Origin: CALXOJ01 sp034120015
Lineage (GTDB): Bacteria; Spirochaetota; Spirochaetia; JAFGXN01
Assembly (NCBI GenBank): GCA_034120015.1
Contig: JAXEIF010000014.1
Location: 1 to 64,000, forward strand
Length of the DNA stretch: 64,000 nucleotides
Reading direction: 5' to 3'
Shown: positions 16,003 to 24,132 of the stretch, in pieces
Position numbering within the stretch: the stretch's first letter is position 1
Layout: the number at the start of each line of letters is the position of its first letter
Notes under the pieces: model-generated
Databases searched by the model: none
Told to the model about the DNA's origin: nothing
What the model saw: the letters and a program-made list of their open reading frames with translations, nothing else
Made by a program: the position numbers and the translations under genes

Positions 16003-17187
16003 TCAAATGTAACGAACCGTTACCTTTTTTCTGTATTTTTCTTCGAGACTGGCCCGAATCCGTTTAATGATATTCCGCCGCATTTCCAAATCGACCGGCA
16101 GGTTGGGATCCTGATGCGCTTCGTTGATTTTGGTGCCGACAACGAATTCGATTATATCACTGTCCATAAACAGGTTATACAGCTGCTGAATAATCGGCTG
16201 CATTTTCGAAAGCGGAGTTTCTTTTTCGAGCGAGACCGCCAGTTCGGTCAGCGTTAAAATACCCTCCGTTACCATATCAATACCTTCCATTTGCGATGCC
16301 GGCGGCAGTCCGCGGGTGCGGTTTTTCAGATCGGTCCGGATCGGGATATTCAGCTCGCGCGATACAATCTGTGCCGTTGTTCCGCCGCATACGATTTTTT
16401 TCCCGTTAAAATTGCGAAAATAACCGGCATATTCGGCATCATGTTCTTCCTTAAACGGCGGGCCCGTCAGCAGCCGCAGGCGGCGCGGATGACGGAAATA
16501 AATCACGGCGCAGGTAATATCGTCAAGCGGTTTGCCGCACTGATCCATGCAGCATGCCTGACGGACAACCGCTTTGGATAATTTCCGGGCCGAAATTTCC
16601 GGATTTTCGGCAATCAGTTCCTGAATGTATTTCAGACAGCCGGAGCGGGTCCAGCCGAACTTATGCGGTTTCATACCCAGACCGGCCTGTGTGACACCGT
16701 CGGAAAAGAAAATAATCCGGTCTTCCAGCTGCACGGGAAACTCCGAAAGCAGCAGTTTGCGGGAGGGCCATTTTTTGGACACCAGCTCCTTCTTTTCGTG
16801 AATAACTTCCCGATTCGCCCGCAGGTGAATCAGATCCGGATTATCCATTTCAACCGTGCGCGCTTTAACACCGTTAATTAAATCGACAATCGTAAAGGTG
16901 GCGTAGCTGATTTTCCGTACTTCGCACACCGGCAATGAATCCATAATGATTTCCGATGATTTCAGTATTTCCTGATTTTGGGCCACGAATTTCAACGCCA
17001 TCGCCGTTGTCATATTCGACAGCAGAGCTGCTTTGATACCGCTGCCCAGCCCGTCGGACAAAACGGAAATGTAGCGCTGTTCGTTGGGAAGAACTTCGGT
17101 TTTGAAATCGTCTCCCGCGACCGCTTCGCCGCCTTTGATCAGCTGACTGCATTCGATCTCGATAAATGCTTCATCATTGATCATCAT
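16003..17187 (-). CDS. SpoIIE-type PP2C serine phosphatase
   Basis: A 394-residue PPM phosphatase of the SpoIIE class. Metal-binding aspartates sit in VLSDGLGSGIKAALLS (about residue 40) and FFSDGVTQAGLG (about 165), with DDITCAVIYF later. The C-terminal 150 residues form a second region without a family I can name. The start was placed at the first of two ATGs at 17187, with AAGGAG eight bases upstream; an earlier in-frame start would lie deep in hydS. It overlaps hydS by 14 bases. Such phosphatases recur next to sensory group C hydrogenases and are thought to relay their signal, probably by acting on a phosphoprotein target not seen here. Confidence 0.88.
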   Translation of the reverse strand: MMINDEAFIEIECSQLIKGGEAVAGDDFKTEVLPNEQRYISVLSDGLGSGIKAALLSNMTTAMALKFVAQNQEILKSSEIIMDSLPVCEVRKISYATFTIVDLINGVKARTVEMDNPDLIHLRANREVIHEKKELVSKKWPSRKLLLSEFPVQLEDRIIFFSDGVTQAGLGMKPHKFGWTRSGCLKYIQELIAENPEISARKLSKAVVRQACCMDQCGKPLDDITCAVIYFRHPRRLRLLTGPPFKEEHDAEYAGYFRNFNGKKIVCGGTTAQIVSRELNIPIRTDLKNRTRGLPPASQMEGIDMVTEGILTLTELAVSLEKETPLSKMQPIIQQLYNLFMDSDIIEFVVGTKINEAHQDPNLPVDLEMRRNIIKRIRASLEEKYRKKVTVRYI

Positions 17188-18904
17188 GCGGAGCGCTCTC
17201 CTTATTTTCTCCCTGGAATCCCTCTGCGACTTCCCGCAAAAGGATTTCGGTTTCCGCCATGTGTTCGCCCAAATAATTGGCGATTTTCTGAACGGTAAAA
17301 ACGTTTTGTTCGATGACTTTTCGCGCTTTTTGGGCAATCTGCTCCCTCTGAAGCTCGCTTTTGGTCATATCGGTGATGATGGCTCCGACCTGACGGTGCG
17401 GATCGACGGTAAAAATACTGATGCGGAAAATTTTATCCTGAACGACGTAGTTGTTGCGCAGGACATCTTCTCCCGACTGCAACGCCGCTTCGAAAAGGTC
17501 GGCAAAGGGAACCAGACGCCGCAAATCGGCGTGCTCGAGTCCCGGACTCGCTTCGTATGCCAGCCGCGTCCCTTCGTCATCCATCAGAGAGGCAAACTGC
17601 TTATTGCATTCGACAACTTTGAGATTGCGGTCGACAATCACGACTCCGGCAGGAATATACTTAATCAGCGCATTGCTCTTATTTTGCGCCATCCGCTTCA
17701 GATAAGAAACACACATTTCCTTTTCGGCTTTCCCGGAAGCTACCGCCGCAACGAAATTACGGCAGGTCTGATACCCGCACCCGCCGCAGTTCAGCTCGTC
17801 TTCCGGATTGCGCTTGCCGATAGCTTCGAGACCGGCTTTCACCTGTTCGGGCGTCAGTTTCGTTTCTTCGACCGGCTCCGTCGGAAACTGTTTGGCAACT
17901 TCTGTACGGCATTCGCGCGTTTCGCTCGATTTCATGTAGCCGGGGCGCGCAATGCGCAAAATATCTTCGAGGCGGTCGCCGCGCACCGGCATACCGGGAC
18001 CGTTCACACAGCCGCCTTCACAGGCCAGACATTCGATAAAAAGCTTCACCGAAGTGTCGTTCGGCACCGCACCGGAAAGGAGGCGGTCGATGTTATTAAG
18101 ACCGGAAACCGTAATATAGGCGGTTTTCTCATCGTTTTGAGCCGACCGCACCGTTTCGATCATTCCCCCTTCAAACGCATACAGCCGCCCTTCTTCCGCA
18201 GCTGTCGGTTCGAAAGCGCCCGCCGCCGATTCGTCGTGCAGAGAAATCCCGGCTTCGTGCAGCCACTGTCCGAGAGCCTTAAATGTCAGAGCGATTTCCA
18301 AATCGGTCGACGGATCGTCGGCCTCCAGTTTTTTGGCGGCGCACGGCCCGGCAAAAATCACCTTAATATCGGATCCGTAATAATCTTTTAAAAACGCAGC
18401 ATGAGCCCCGACCGGCGAAGTCATTTCGGTCAGCAGCCCCGCGTAATCGGGAATGTATTTGCGGATGTAAGCGACCGCTGCGGGACAGGCTGTCGATAAA
18501 AAAATACCCGATTCCCGTTTTTTCATGAGATTGGCAATTCGTGAACTGATAATCTGCGCACCGAGAGCGGTTTCGCTGACGGCAAAAAAACCCAGTTTTT
18601 TGAGAGCGCTCACCATCTGCACATCGGAGACATCTTTGAATGCGGTTTTCCACGACGGCGCCAACGAAAGCACCAGCCGCTCTCCTTTTTCAAGGAGATA
18701 TTTGACCCGATCGGCATCCGAACGGATCTGTTTGGCCCCGGCCGGACAGACTTTAACACACCGCCCGCACGCCACACACAATTCGGGCATCACACTCGCA
18801 CTGCCGTTGCGCAGTTTGATAGCCTTTGCGGGACAGTGTCGGATACATTTATAACAATCCTGACACTCGTTTTCTTTCGTATAGACAGGATAGAAACCGT
18901 TCAT
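17174..18904 (-). CDS. hydS: Sensory [FeFe]-hydrogenase with PAS domain (group C)
   Basis: A 576-residue protein. Domain order: two [4Fe-4S] motifs (CQDCYKCIRHC and CVACGRCVKVC, 14-53), an H-cluster domain with STACPAAV (137-144), GPCAAKKLE (186-194) and LACEGGCVNGPG (293-304), an extra iron-sulfur motif NCGGCGYQTC (about 372), a PAS domain (about 410-520) and a C-terminal helix. In signature 1 the usual proton-transfer cysteine is an alanine, as described for Thermotoga HydS, which fits a sensor rather than a fast catalyst. It is followed by a SpoIIE phosphatase (14-base overlap) and preceded by a ferredoxin (ATGA overlap). Confidence 0.92.
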   Translation of the reverse strand: MNGFYPVYTKENECQDCYKCIRHCPAKAIKLRNGSASVMPELCVACGRCVKVCPAGAKQIRSDADRVKYLLEKGERLVLSLAPSWKTAFKDVSDVQMVSALKKLGFFAVSETALGAQIISSRIANLMKKRESGIFLSTACPAAVAYIRKYIPDYAGLLTEMTSPVGAHAAFLKDYYGSDIKVIFAGPCAAKKLEADDPSTDLEIALTFKALGQWLHEAGISLHDESAAGAFEPTAAEEGRLYAFEGGMIETVRSAQNDEKTAYITVSGLNNIDRLLSGAVPNDTSVKLFIECLACEGGCVNGPGMPVRGDRLEDILRIARPGYMKSSETRECRTEVAKQFPTEPVEETKLTPEQVKAGLEAIGKRNPEDELNCGGCGYQTCRNFVAAVASGKAEKEMCVSYLKRMAQNKSNALIKYIPAGVVIVDRNLKVVECNKQFASLMDDEGTRLAYEASPGLEHADLRRLVPFADLFEAALQSGEDVLRNNYVVQDKIFRISIFTVDPHRQVGAIITDMTKSELQREQIAQKARKVIEQNVFTVQKIANYLGEHMAETEILLREVAEGFQGENKESAPHDDQ

Positions 18905-19167
18905 AAACTCTCCTGCTTTTGATTATTAAACAAATCCCGCAAAATTTCAAACATTTTTCCTTTATTCATTCCCGTATAGACCGTACCGTCAATCATGACA
19001 ATCGGTCCCTGACTGCAACGGTTTGTACAAAGACAGCAGGAGAGCTCCAAATCGGCTTCATCCCGAAGTCCGCGCGCCTCGAGAAAATCTTCGATAACCT
19101 GCAGATTTTCTTCGTTTCCGCGGGAAAAGCAGCTGCTTCCCATGCAAACTACGATTTTCGGTTTCAT
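18901..19167 (-). CDS. Thioredoxin-like [2Fe-2S] ferredoxin
   Basis: An 88-residue ferredoxin with CMGSSC near residue 8 and CLCTNRC near residue 45, distinct from the other small ferredoxin in the operon. It is the first gene of the hydrogenase operon and overlaps hydS by 4 bases, which suggests it feeds electrons to or from HydS. GGGAGG lies upstream of its ATG. Only 14 bases separate the ATG from the terminator of adhE, so no promoter fits between them. Confidence 0.88.
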   Translation of the reverse strand: MKPKIVVCMGSSCFSRGNEENLQVIEDFLEARGLRDEADLELSCCLCTNRCSQGPIVMIDGTVYTGMNKGKMFEILRDLFNNQKQESL

Positions 19168-19181
19168 ATTCGTCCCTCCCG

Positions 19182-19209
19182 AAAAAAAGGGCGCCGATTA
19201 ACGGCGCCC
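19182..19209 (-). terminator. Terminator between adhE and the hydrogenase operon
   Basis: A 7-base GC stem (GGGCGCC / GGCGCCC) with a 7-base loop is followed by seven T on the reverse strand. It lies 18 bases after adhE and ends 14 bases before the first ferredoxin start. It probably attenuates readthrough into the hydrogenase genes. Confidence 0.85.
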
Positions 19210-19227
19210 GTCCTGTTTTTTCGCTTA

Positions 19228-21849
19228 TCAGACCGCGTCACTCTTGCCGTAATAGGCATTGAGATACATCTGCTTGATCTCGCTGATCAACGGATAACGC
19301 GGGTTGGAGCTGGTGCACTGATCGTCAAATGCATCTTCGCACATTTTGTCCAATTTTGCAAGAAAATCTTTTTCCTCGATACCGAACTCTTTGATCGACA
19401 TCGGCAGGTTCAAAGTCTTCTTCATATTGTTCAGAGCTTCAATCAGTTTTTCAATCTTATCTTCGTTGCTCTTTCCGCCCAATCCGAGGAAATCGGCAAT
19501 CCGGACAAACCGGGAAACGGCCGACGGATATTCGTACTGCGGGAAGCTGGCCTGTTTGGTCGGGTTATCGTTTGCATTGAAACGAATTACCTGTTCCAAC
19601 AGCAGAGCGTTGGCCACACCGTGCGGAATGTGGAATGCGGCACCCAGCTTATGAGCCATACTGTGACAGACTCCCAGGAAGGCGTTTGCGAACGCCATAC
19701 CGGCCATTGTCGCCGCATTATGCACCTTTTCGCGGGCTTTCACGTTGGCAGCACCGTCCGTGTAGGAAGCCGGCAGATATTTGAAGAGCACGCGCAACGC
19801 TTCGAAAGCCAGAGCGTTGGTGTAGTCGGTCGAAACAACCGAAACAATCGCTTCGATGCTGTGAACAATCGCGTCGAAACCGCTGGCGGCTGTCAGACCC
19901 TTCGGCATATTGAGAACCAGTTCGGAGTCGACAATCGCCATGCTCGGGGTCAGAGCGTAATCGGCAATTGCGTATTTAACGCCCGTGCTGTCTTCGGTCA
20001 CGATACTGAACGGAGTCACTTCCGATCCGGTACCACTGGTGGTCGGAATCGCAACCATCATCGCTTTTTTGCCCATATCCGGGAAGCGGTAAATTCTCTT
20101 TCGGATATCCATGAACCGCAGCGCCAGACCCTCGAATTTGACATCCGGGTTTTCGTAAAGCAGCCACATAATCTTGGCCGCATCCATCGGCGAACCGCCG
20201 CCCAATCCGATAATCACATCGGGGTTGAAAGCGTTGATCTGAGCCACACCCTCGTTAATCGTCGACAGTGTCGGATCCGGTTTAACCTGATGGAATACCT
20301 GCGATTCGATATGAATCTCTTCCAAAATTCTGATGATATTATCGACATAACCGCTGTTAAACAGGAAGGAGTCGGTAACAATGAAAGCACGTTTTTTGCC
20401 TTCCAAATCTTTCAGAGCCACAGGCAGACAGCCGTATTTGAAATAAACTTTCGGCGGAACGCGGAACCACAACATATTCTCTCTCCTTTCTGCAACGGTT
20501 TTGATGTTCAGCAGGTGTTTGACACCGACGTTTTCACTGACGGAGTTTCCTCCCCAGCTTCCGCATCCGAGTGTCAGCGACGGCGGCAGTTTGAAGTTGT
20601 AGATGTCTCCGATCGCACCCTGGCTGGCCGGCATGTTCACCAGCGTCCGTCCCGTTTTCATTGTAGCACCGAAGAGATCGATGCGGTCTTTGTTCTGCAA
20701 ATTGGTGTAGTAAACGGAAGTATGTCCGAATCCGCCCATTTCGACCATGATACGGGCTTTTTCGATTCCGTCCTGCCAGTCGTTACACATAAACATACCG
20801 AGAGTCGGGCTCAGTTTTTCGTGGGCAAACGGCTCATCTTTGGAAATTTCGGTTGCTTCACCGATCAGGACTTTGGCGCTCTTGTCGACTTTCACGCCGG
20901 CCAAATCGGCAATCTTCCATGCCGGCTGTCCGACGATAGCCGGGCTGACTGTTCCCCGTTTCGGGTCGATAATAATCGCACCGACTTTTTTCTTGTCTTC
21001 GGGAGAAAGAACGTGCGCTCCGCGAAGAATGAACTCGTCCTTCACTTTTTTGTAAATATCTTTGTGAACGATAACGGCCTGCTCGGAAGCACAAACAACA
21101 CCGTTGTCGAATGTCTTGCTCATCAAAATGGAGCTGACGGCTGTTTTGATGTCGGCTGTTTCGTCGATGATAACCGGTGTGTTTCCGGCGCCGACACCGA
21201 TAGCCGGTTTTCCGGAACTGTAAGCCGATTTCACCATACCGGGACCGCCGGTTGCCAGAATCAGGTTGACGTACGGATGTTTCATAAGGTAGTCGGTCGC
21301 TTCCATCGAGGGTTCGTCGATCCAACCGATGATGTCGGCGGGAGCGCCTGCCGCAACAGCCGCATCGAGAATGATTTTGGCAGCTTTGATAGTCGACGCT
21401 TTCGCACGGGGGTGCGGGCTGATGATGATGGCGTTTCTGGTTTTCAGAGCCAGCAACGATTTAAAAATTGCGGTCGAAGTCGGGTTTGTTGTCGGAATAA
21501 TCGCACAAATCAAACCGATCGGTTCGGCAATTTTTTCGATACCGAAAGCCGTGTCGTGCTCGATGACGCCGCAGGTTTTGGCATCTTTGTATTGATGGAA
21601 AATGTATTCGGAAGCGAAATGGTTTTTGATAACTTTGTCTTCGACAATTCCCATTCCCGTTTCTTCTACGGCATCTTTAGCCAGCTCGATACGACGGGCA
21701 TTGGCCGCAATCGCTGCCATCCTGAAAATCTCGTCAACCTGTGCCTGTGTATAAGTCGAAAACTTTTTCTGCGCTGCTTTTGCTTTTTGGATCACCGTTT
21801 CCAGCGCCTGTAACTCGGCATCCAATTTTGCCTGGTCTTTTTCAGCCAT
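19228..21849 (-). CDS. adhE: Bifunctional acetaldehyde-CoA/alcohol dehydrogenase
   Basis: An 873-residue fusion that reduces acetyl-CoA to acetaldehyde and then ethanol, oxidising two NADH. The N-terminal aldehyde dehydrogenase half (to about 450) carries the catalytic cysteine in NGVVCASEQ and TGGPGMVKSAYSSGKPAIGVGAGN. The C-terminal iron alcohol dehydrogenase half contains GLGGGSPMDAAKIMW, the metal-ligand histidines around DAIVHSIEA and FLGVCHSMAHKLGA, and HIPHGVANA. Full length, with AAAGGAG 8 bases before the ATG. A promoter and palindrome upstream suggest redox control by the neighbouring Rex. Confidence 0.97.
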   Translation of the reverse strand: MAEKDQAKLDAELQALETVIQKAKAAQKKFSTYTQAQVDEIFRMAAIAANARRIELAKDAVEETGMGIVEDKVIKNHFASEYIFHQYKDAKTCGVIEHDTAFGIEKIAEPIGLICAIIPTTNPTSTAIFKSLLALKTRNAIIISPHPRAKASTIKAAKIILDAAVAAGAPADIIGWIDEPSMEATDYLMKHPYVNLILATGGPGMVKSAYSSGKPAIGVGAGNTPVIIDETADIKTAVSSILMSKTFDNGVVCASEQAVIVHKDIYKKVKDEFILRGAHVLSPEDKKKVGAIIIDPKRGTVSPAIVGQPAWKIADLAGVKVDKSAKVLIGEATEISKDEPFAHEKLSPTLGMFMCNDWQDGIEKARIMVEMGGFGHTSVYYTNLQNKDRIDLFGATMKTGRTLVNMPASQGAIGDIYNFKLPPSLTLGCGSWGGNSVSENVGVKHLLNIKTVAERRENMLWFRVPPKVYFKYGCLPVALKDLEGKKRAFIVTDSFLFNSGYVDNIIRILEEIHIESQVFHQVKPDPTLSTINEGVAQINAFNPDVIIGLGGGSPMDAAKIMWLLYENPDVKFEGLALRFMDIRKRIYRFPDMGKKAMMVAIPTTSGTGSEVTPFSIVTEDSTGVKYAIADYALTPSMAIVDSELVLNMPKGLTAASGFDAIVHSIEAIVSVVSTDYTNALAFEALRVLFKYLPASYTDGAANVKAREKVHNAATMAGMAFANAFLGVCHSMAHKLGAAFHIPHGVANALLLEQVIRFNANDNPTKQASFPQYEYPSAVSRFVRIADFLGLGGKSNEDKIEKLIEALNNMKKTLNLPMSIKEFGIEEKDFLAKLDKMCEDAFDDQCTSSNPRYPLISEIKQMYLNAYYGKSDAV

Positions 21850-21865
21850 GATGTTTTTCTCCTTT

Positions 21866-21889
21866 GAATCGATATATTTTTATCGGTTC
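21866..21889 (-). promoter_or_regulatory. Palindromic operator candidate at the adhE transcription start
   Basis: GAACCGATA-6-TATCGATTC on the reverse strand is an inverted repeat with 8 of 9 positions matching, placed from about +1 to +24 of the predicted adhE transcript. A second TATCGATA palindrome lies at 21942-21949, near the rex promoter. Rex is the obvious candidate ligand, although the sequence differs from the usual TTGTGAAN4TTCACAA. Confidence 0.45.
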
Positions 21890-21896
21890 ATGATTA

Positions 21897-21925
21897 TATA
21901 TACCTTTTTTCGGGAAATTGGTCAA
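21897..21925 (-). promoter_or_regulatory. adhE promoter
   Basis: TTGACC (21920-21925), 17-base spacer, TATATA (21897-21902) on the reverse strand. The transcript would carry a leader of about 40 bases with a ribosome site. Confidence 0.65.
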
Positions 21926-21964
21926 TATAAAAATAATTTTTTATCGATATTTTTTTATTTTTAC

Positions 21965-21993
21965 TTGTTTTTATTTTTTTCCTGTGGTAAATT
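21965..21993 (+). promoter_or_regulatory. rex promoter, leaderless configuration
   Basis: TTGTTT (21965-21970), 17-base spacer, TAAATT (21988-21993), 6 bases to the GTG at 22000. Confidence 0.55.
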
Positions 21994-21999
21994 AGACCC

Positions 22000-22638
22000 G
22001 TGGGAAATGCCAATAAGCCGGAAATTCCTCTTCCGACGATTAAACGCATACCGATTTATGTCTCTGTGCTTGAAAAATGGAAGAAAGAAGGAAAAGATAC
22101 CGTTTCGACGACCGATTTTGCGGAACAGCTTTCGCTGAAACCGGTTCAGGTCAGAAAAGATCTTGCCTGTGCCGGAGCCGAAGGAAAACCGCGTATCGGA
22201 TATAATACGGAAGAGCTTCTGGAGACCCTGCACCGTTTCGTCGGTTGGAATAATCTCTCCGACGCCGTACTGATCGGTGCGGGCGCCCTGGGAACGGCGA
22301 TTCTGGGTTACAAAGGCTTCGTCCGATTCGGGTTGAATATCCGTGCCGCGTTTGATGCCGACGAACGGAAATGCAACACCGAAATTCACGGAAAACCGGT
22401 CTACAGTATGGATAAGCTGAACCGGTATGTCAGACAGAACGGTATCATCATGGGCATTCTGACCGTTTCCGAAAACGGAGCCCAACAGGCCGCCGACGCC
22501 TTAGTCGACGCCGGCATTCAGGGAATTTGGAACTTTTCCCCGGTGAAAATTCAGGTTCCCGATTCCATTTTTGTTCAACGGGAAGATTTGGCGGCCGGAC
22601 TGGCCGTACTGGCCGTCCGTATCCGGGAACGCCAATAA
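22000..22638 (+). CDS. rex: Redox-sensing transcriptional repressor Rex
   Basis: A 212-residue Rex: an N-terminal winged helix (LPTIKRIPIYVSVLEKW; LSLKPVQVRKDLACAG as recognition region), then a Rossmann fold with the NAD(H) motif VLIGAGALGTAIL (about residue 90) and a C-terminal swapped helix. Rex leaves its operators when NADH/NAD rises and typically controls adhE and hydrogenase genes, which are its neighbours here. The start is GTG at 22000, preceded by a -10 box 6 bases upstream and no ribosome site. Its stop codon directly abuts the stop of the convergent SPFH gene. Confidence 0.95.
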   Translation: MGNANKPEIPLPTIKRIPIYVSVLEKWKKEGKDTVSTTDFAEQLSLKPVQVRKDLACAGAEGKPRIGYNTEELLETLHRFVGWNNLSDAVLIGAGALGTAILGYKGFVRFGLNIRAAFDADERKCNTEIHGKPVYSMDKLNRYVRQNGIIMGILTVSENGAQQAADALVDAGIQGIWNFSPVKIQVPDSIFVQREDLAAGLAVLAVRIRERQ

Positions 22639-23526
22639 TTATTTAATCAGTTCTTTTACCGAAGAAGCCAGCCCGGCAACCCCCTGCAGCTCCGACGGAA
22701 TAATCAGCTTCGTCGACGGAGAATCAGCCATTTTGACCAAAGCCTCAAACCCTTTCAGAGCTATAACATTCGGATCGGCACCGGCATCTTTTATCATTTG
22801 AATTCCGGCGGCTTCCGCTTCCTGCATGGCTTTGATGGCAAAAGCTTTTCCTTCCGCCAATTTGATTTCTGTCTGCTTCTTTGCTTCCGCACGGAGAATG
22901 GCCGCTTCTTTCTCACCTTCGGCAACCAGAATGGCAGCCTGCTTCTCCCCTTCGGCTTTCAGAATCGACTCCCGCTTTTCACGTTCGGCCCGCATCTGTT
23001 TTTCCATTGCATCCTGAATATCACGCGGCGGCTGAATATTCTTTACCTCTACACGGTTCACCTTAATTCCCCACGGATCAGTTGCCTCGTCGAGAATCTC
23101 GCGCATCCTGGTGTTGATTAAATCGCGGCTTGTCAGCGTTTCGTCCAATTCGAGCTGACCGATCAGATTTCTCAGTGTCGTTGCCGTCAGATTTTCAATT
23201 GCACCGATCGGATTTGCGACACCGTACGCATACAGCTTCGGATCGGTAATTTGAAAATAAAGAACCGAATCAATCATCATTGTCACATTGTCCTTGGTGA
23301 TAACCGGCTGCGGTGCAAAGTCAATCAGACTTTCTTTCAGCGAAACCCGCCTCGCTACGACATCAATAAACGGAATCACAATATGAATACCGACATCCAG
23401 AGTGCGTGAATACGCTCCGAACCGTTCGACAACTGCCGCTTCCGCCTGACGAATCACCCGAATTCCGGAAATGACCAAAAGAATAATCAACGCCAGAACG
23501 ACTCCGGCCACAATTGCAAATACCAT
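22639..23526 (-). CDS. SPFH/band 7 (stomatin-like) membrane protein
   Basis: A 295-residue protein with one N-terminal membrane span (FAIVAGVVLALIILLVISG), the SPFH domain (about 25-200, with RLSVGIHIVIPFIDVV-type residues and NPIGAIENLTATTLRNLIGQLELDETLTSRD) and a coiled coil rich in EREKRE and AEGEKQAAILVAEGEKEAA repeats. Members of this QmcA/stomatin type form large membrane rings tied to proteases or membrane order. It lies 31 bases downstream of nfeD, its usual partner, with GAAGGAG before the start. Confidence 0.93.
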   Translation of the reverse strand: MVFAIVAGVVLALIILLVISGIRVIRQAEAAVVERFGAYSRTLDVGIHIVIPFIDVVARRVSLKESLIDFAPQPVITKDNVTMMIDSVLYFQITDPKLYAYGVANPIGAIENLTATTLRNLIGQLELDETLTSRDLINTRMREILDEATDPWGIKVNRVEVKNIQPPRDIQDAMEKQMRAEREKRESILKAEGEKQAAILVAEGEKEAAILRAEAKKQTEIKLAEGKAFAIKAMQEAEAAGIQMIKDAGADPNVIALKGFEALVKMADSPSTKLIIPSELQGVAGLASSVKELIK

Positions 23527-23557
23527 CTCTTTTTCTCCTTCTTCTTATTTTACAGGG

Positions 23558-24013
23558 TCAAGCCTGTTCGACTTTCAGCTTAACGCCGTGAATTCCGATT
23601 ACCTTAACACGACTGCCCGCTTCCAATTCCGTTTCCGCATCGGAAAAGGCGGTCCATTCCTGTCCCGACACCTTCACCAAACCGTTGGCATGCGGAGCAA
23701 TCGTTTTAATGACAATTCCGAATTCGCCGACATTACGGTCGGCATTGGTTCGGGGAGCCTTACGGATTACTTTTTTCATCACAACCGGACGAAAAGAAAA
23801 AAGCAGGATCGCGGACAAGACGAGAAAAATTAAAACCTGCCAATACCACATCATCGGCATAACTCCGATATAATAGAAAATAACATTGACGGCAGTCAGA
23901 ACCAGCGCACCGGCAATAAACCAAATCGAAACAAAAGCATTGGAAATCACTTCGGCAAGAATCGCCGCAACCAGCACTCCCATCCAAATTACAATCCATA
24001 AACCGACAGACAT
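23558..24013 (-). CDS. NfeD-like membrane protein
   Basis: A 151-residue protein of the short NfeD class: three or four membrane spans in the first 85 residues, then an OB-fold domain (about 90-151) with GEFGIVIKTIAPHANGLVKVSGQEWTA. NfeD proteins pair with SPFH proteins, and the pair here is in one operon. The protease domain of long NfeD proteins is absent. Confidence 0.88.
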   Translation of the reverse strand: MSVGLWIVIWMGVLVAAILAEVISNAFVSIWFIAGALVLTAVNVIFYYIGVMPMMWYWQVLIFLVLSAILLFSFRPVVMKKVIRKAPRTNADRNVGEFGIVIKTIAPHANGLVKVSGQEWTAFSDAETELEAGSRVKVIGIHGVKLKVEQA

Positions 24014-24030
24014 TGTTTAACCTCTTTTTT

Positions 24031-24060
24031 ATTTTATCATGCAACATGACAGAATGTCAA
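24031..24060 (-). promoter_or_regulatory. Promoter of nfeD-SPFH
   Basis: TTGACA (24055-24060), 18-base spacer, TAAAAT (24031-24036) on the reverse strand; GAGG follows before the ATG. Confidence 0.6.
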
Positions 24061-24132
24061 AAAATTTAAAAAATATTTATATATGACAGAAAAAATATCC
24101 GATATTACCGCCGAACCCCCGCAAAGAAAGCA

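Noticed and set aside
17177..18391. A 404-codon open frame antisense to hydS
   Set aside because: Same reasoning: the reverse strand encodes an unambiguous iron-sulfur and PAS protein.
18919..21813. A 964-codon open frame antisense to adhE
   Set aside because: It mirrors the adhE coding strand, has no ribosome site or recognisable domain, and is rich in His, Arg, Asn and Phe, as expected for an antisense shadow of a codon-biased gene.
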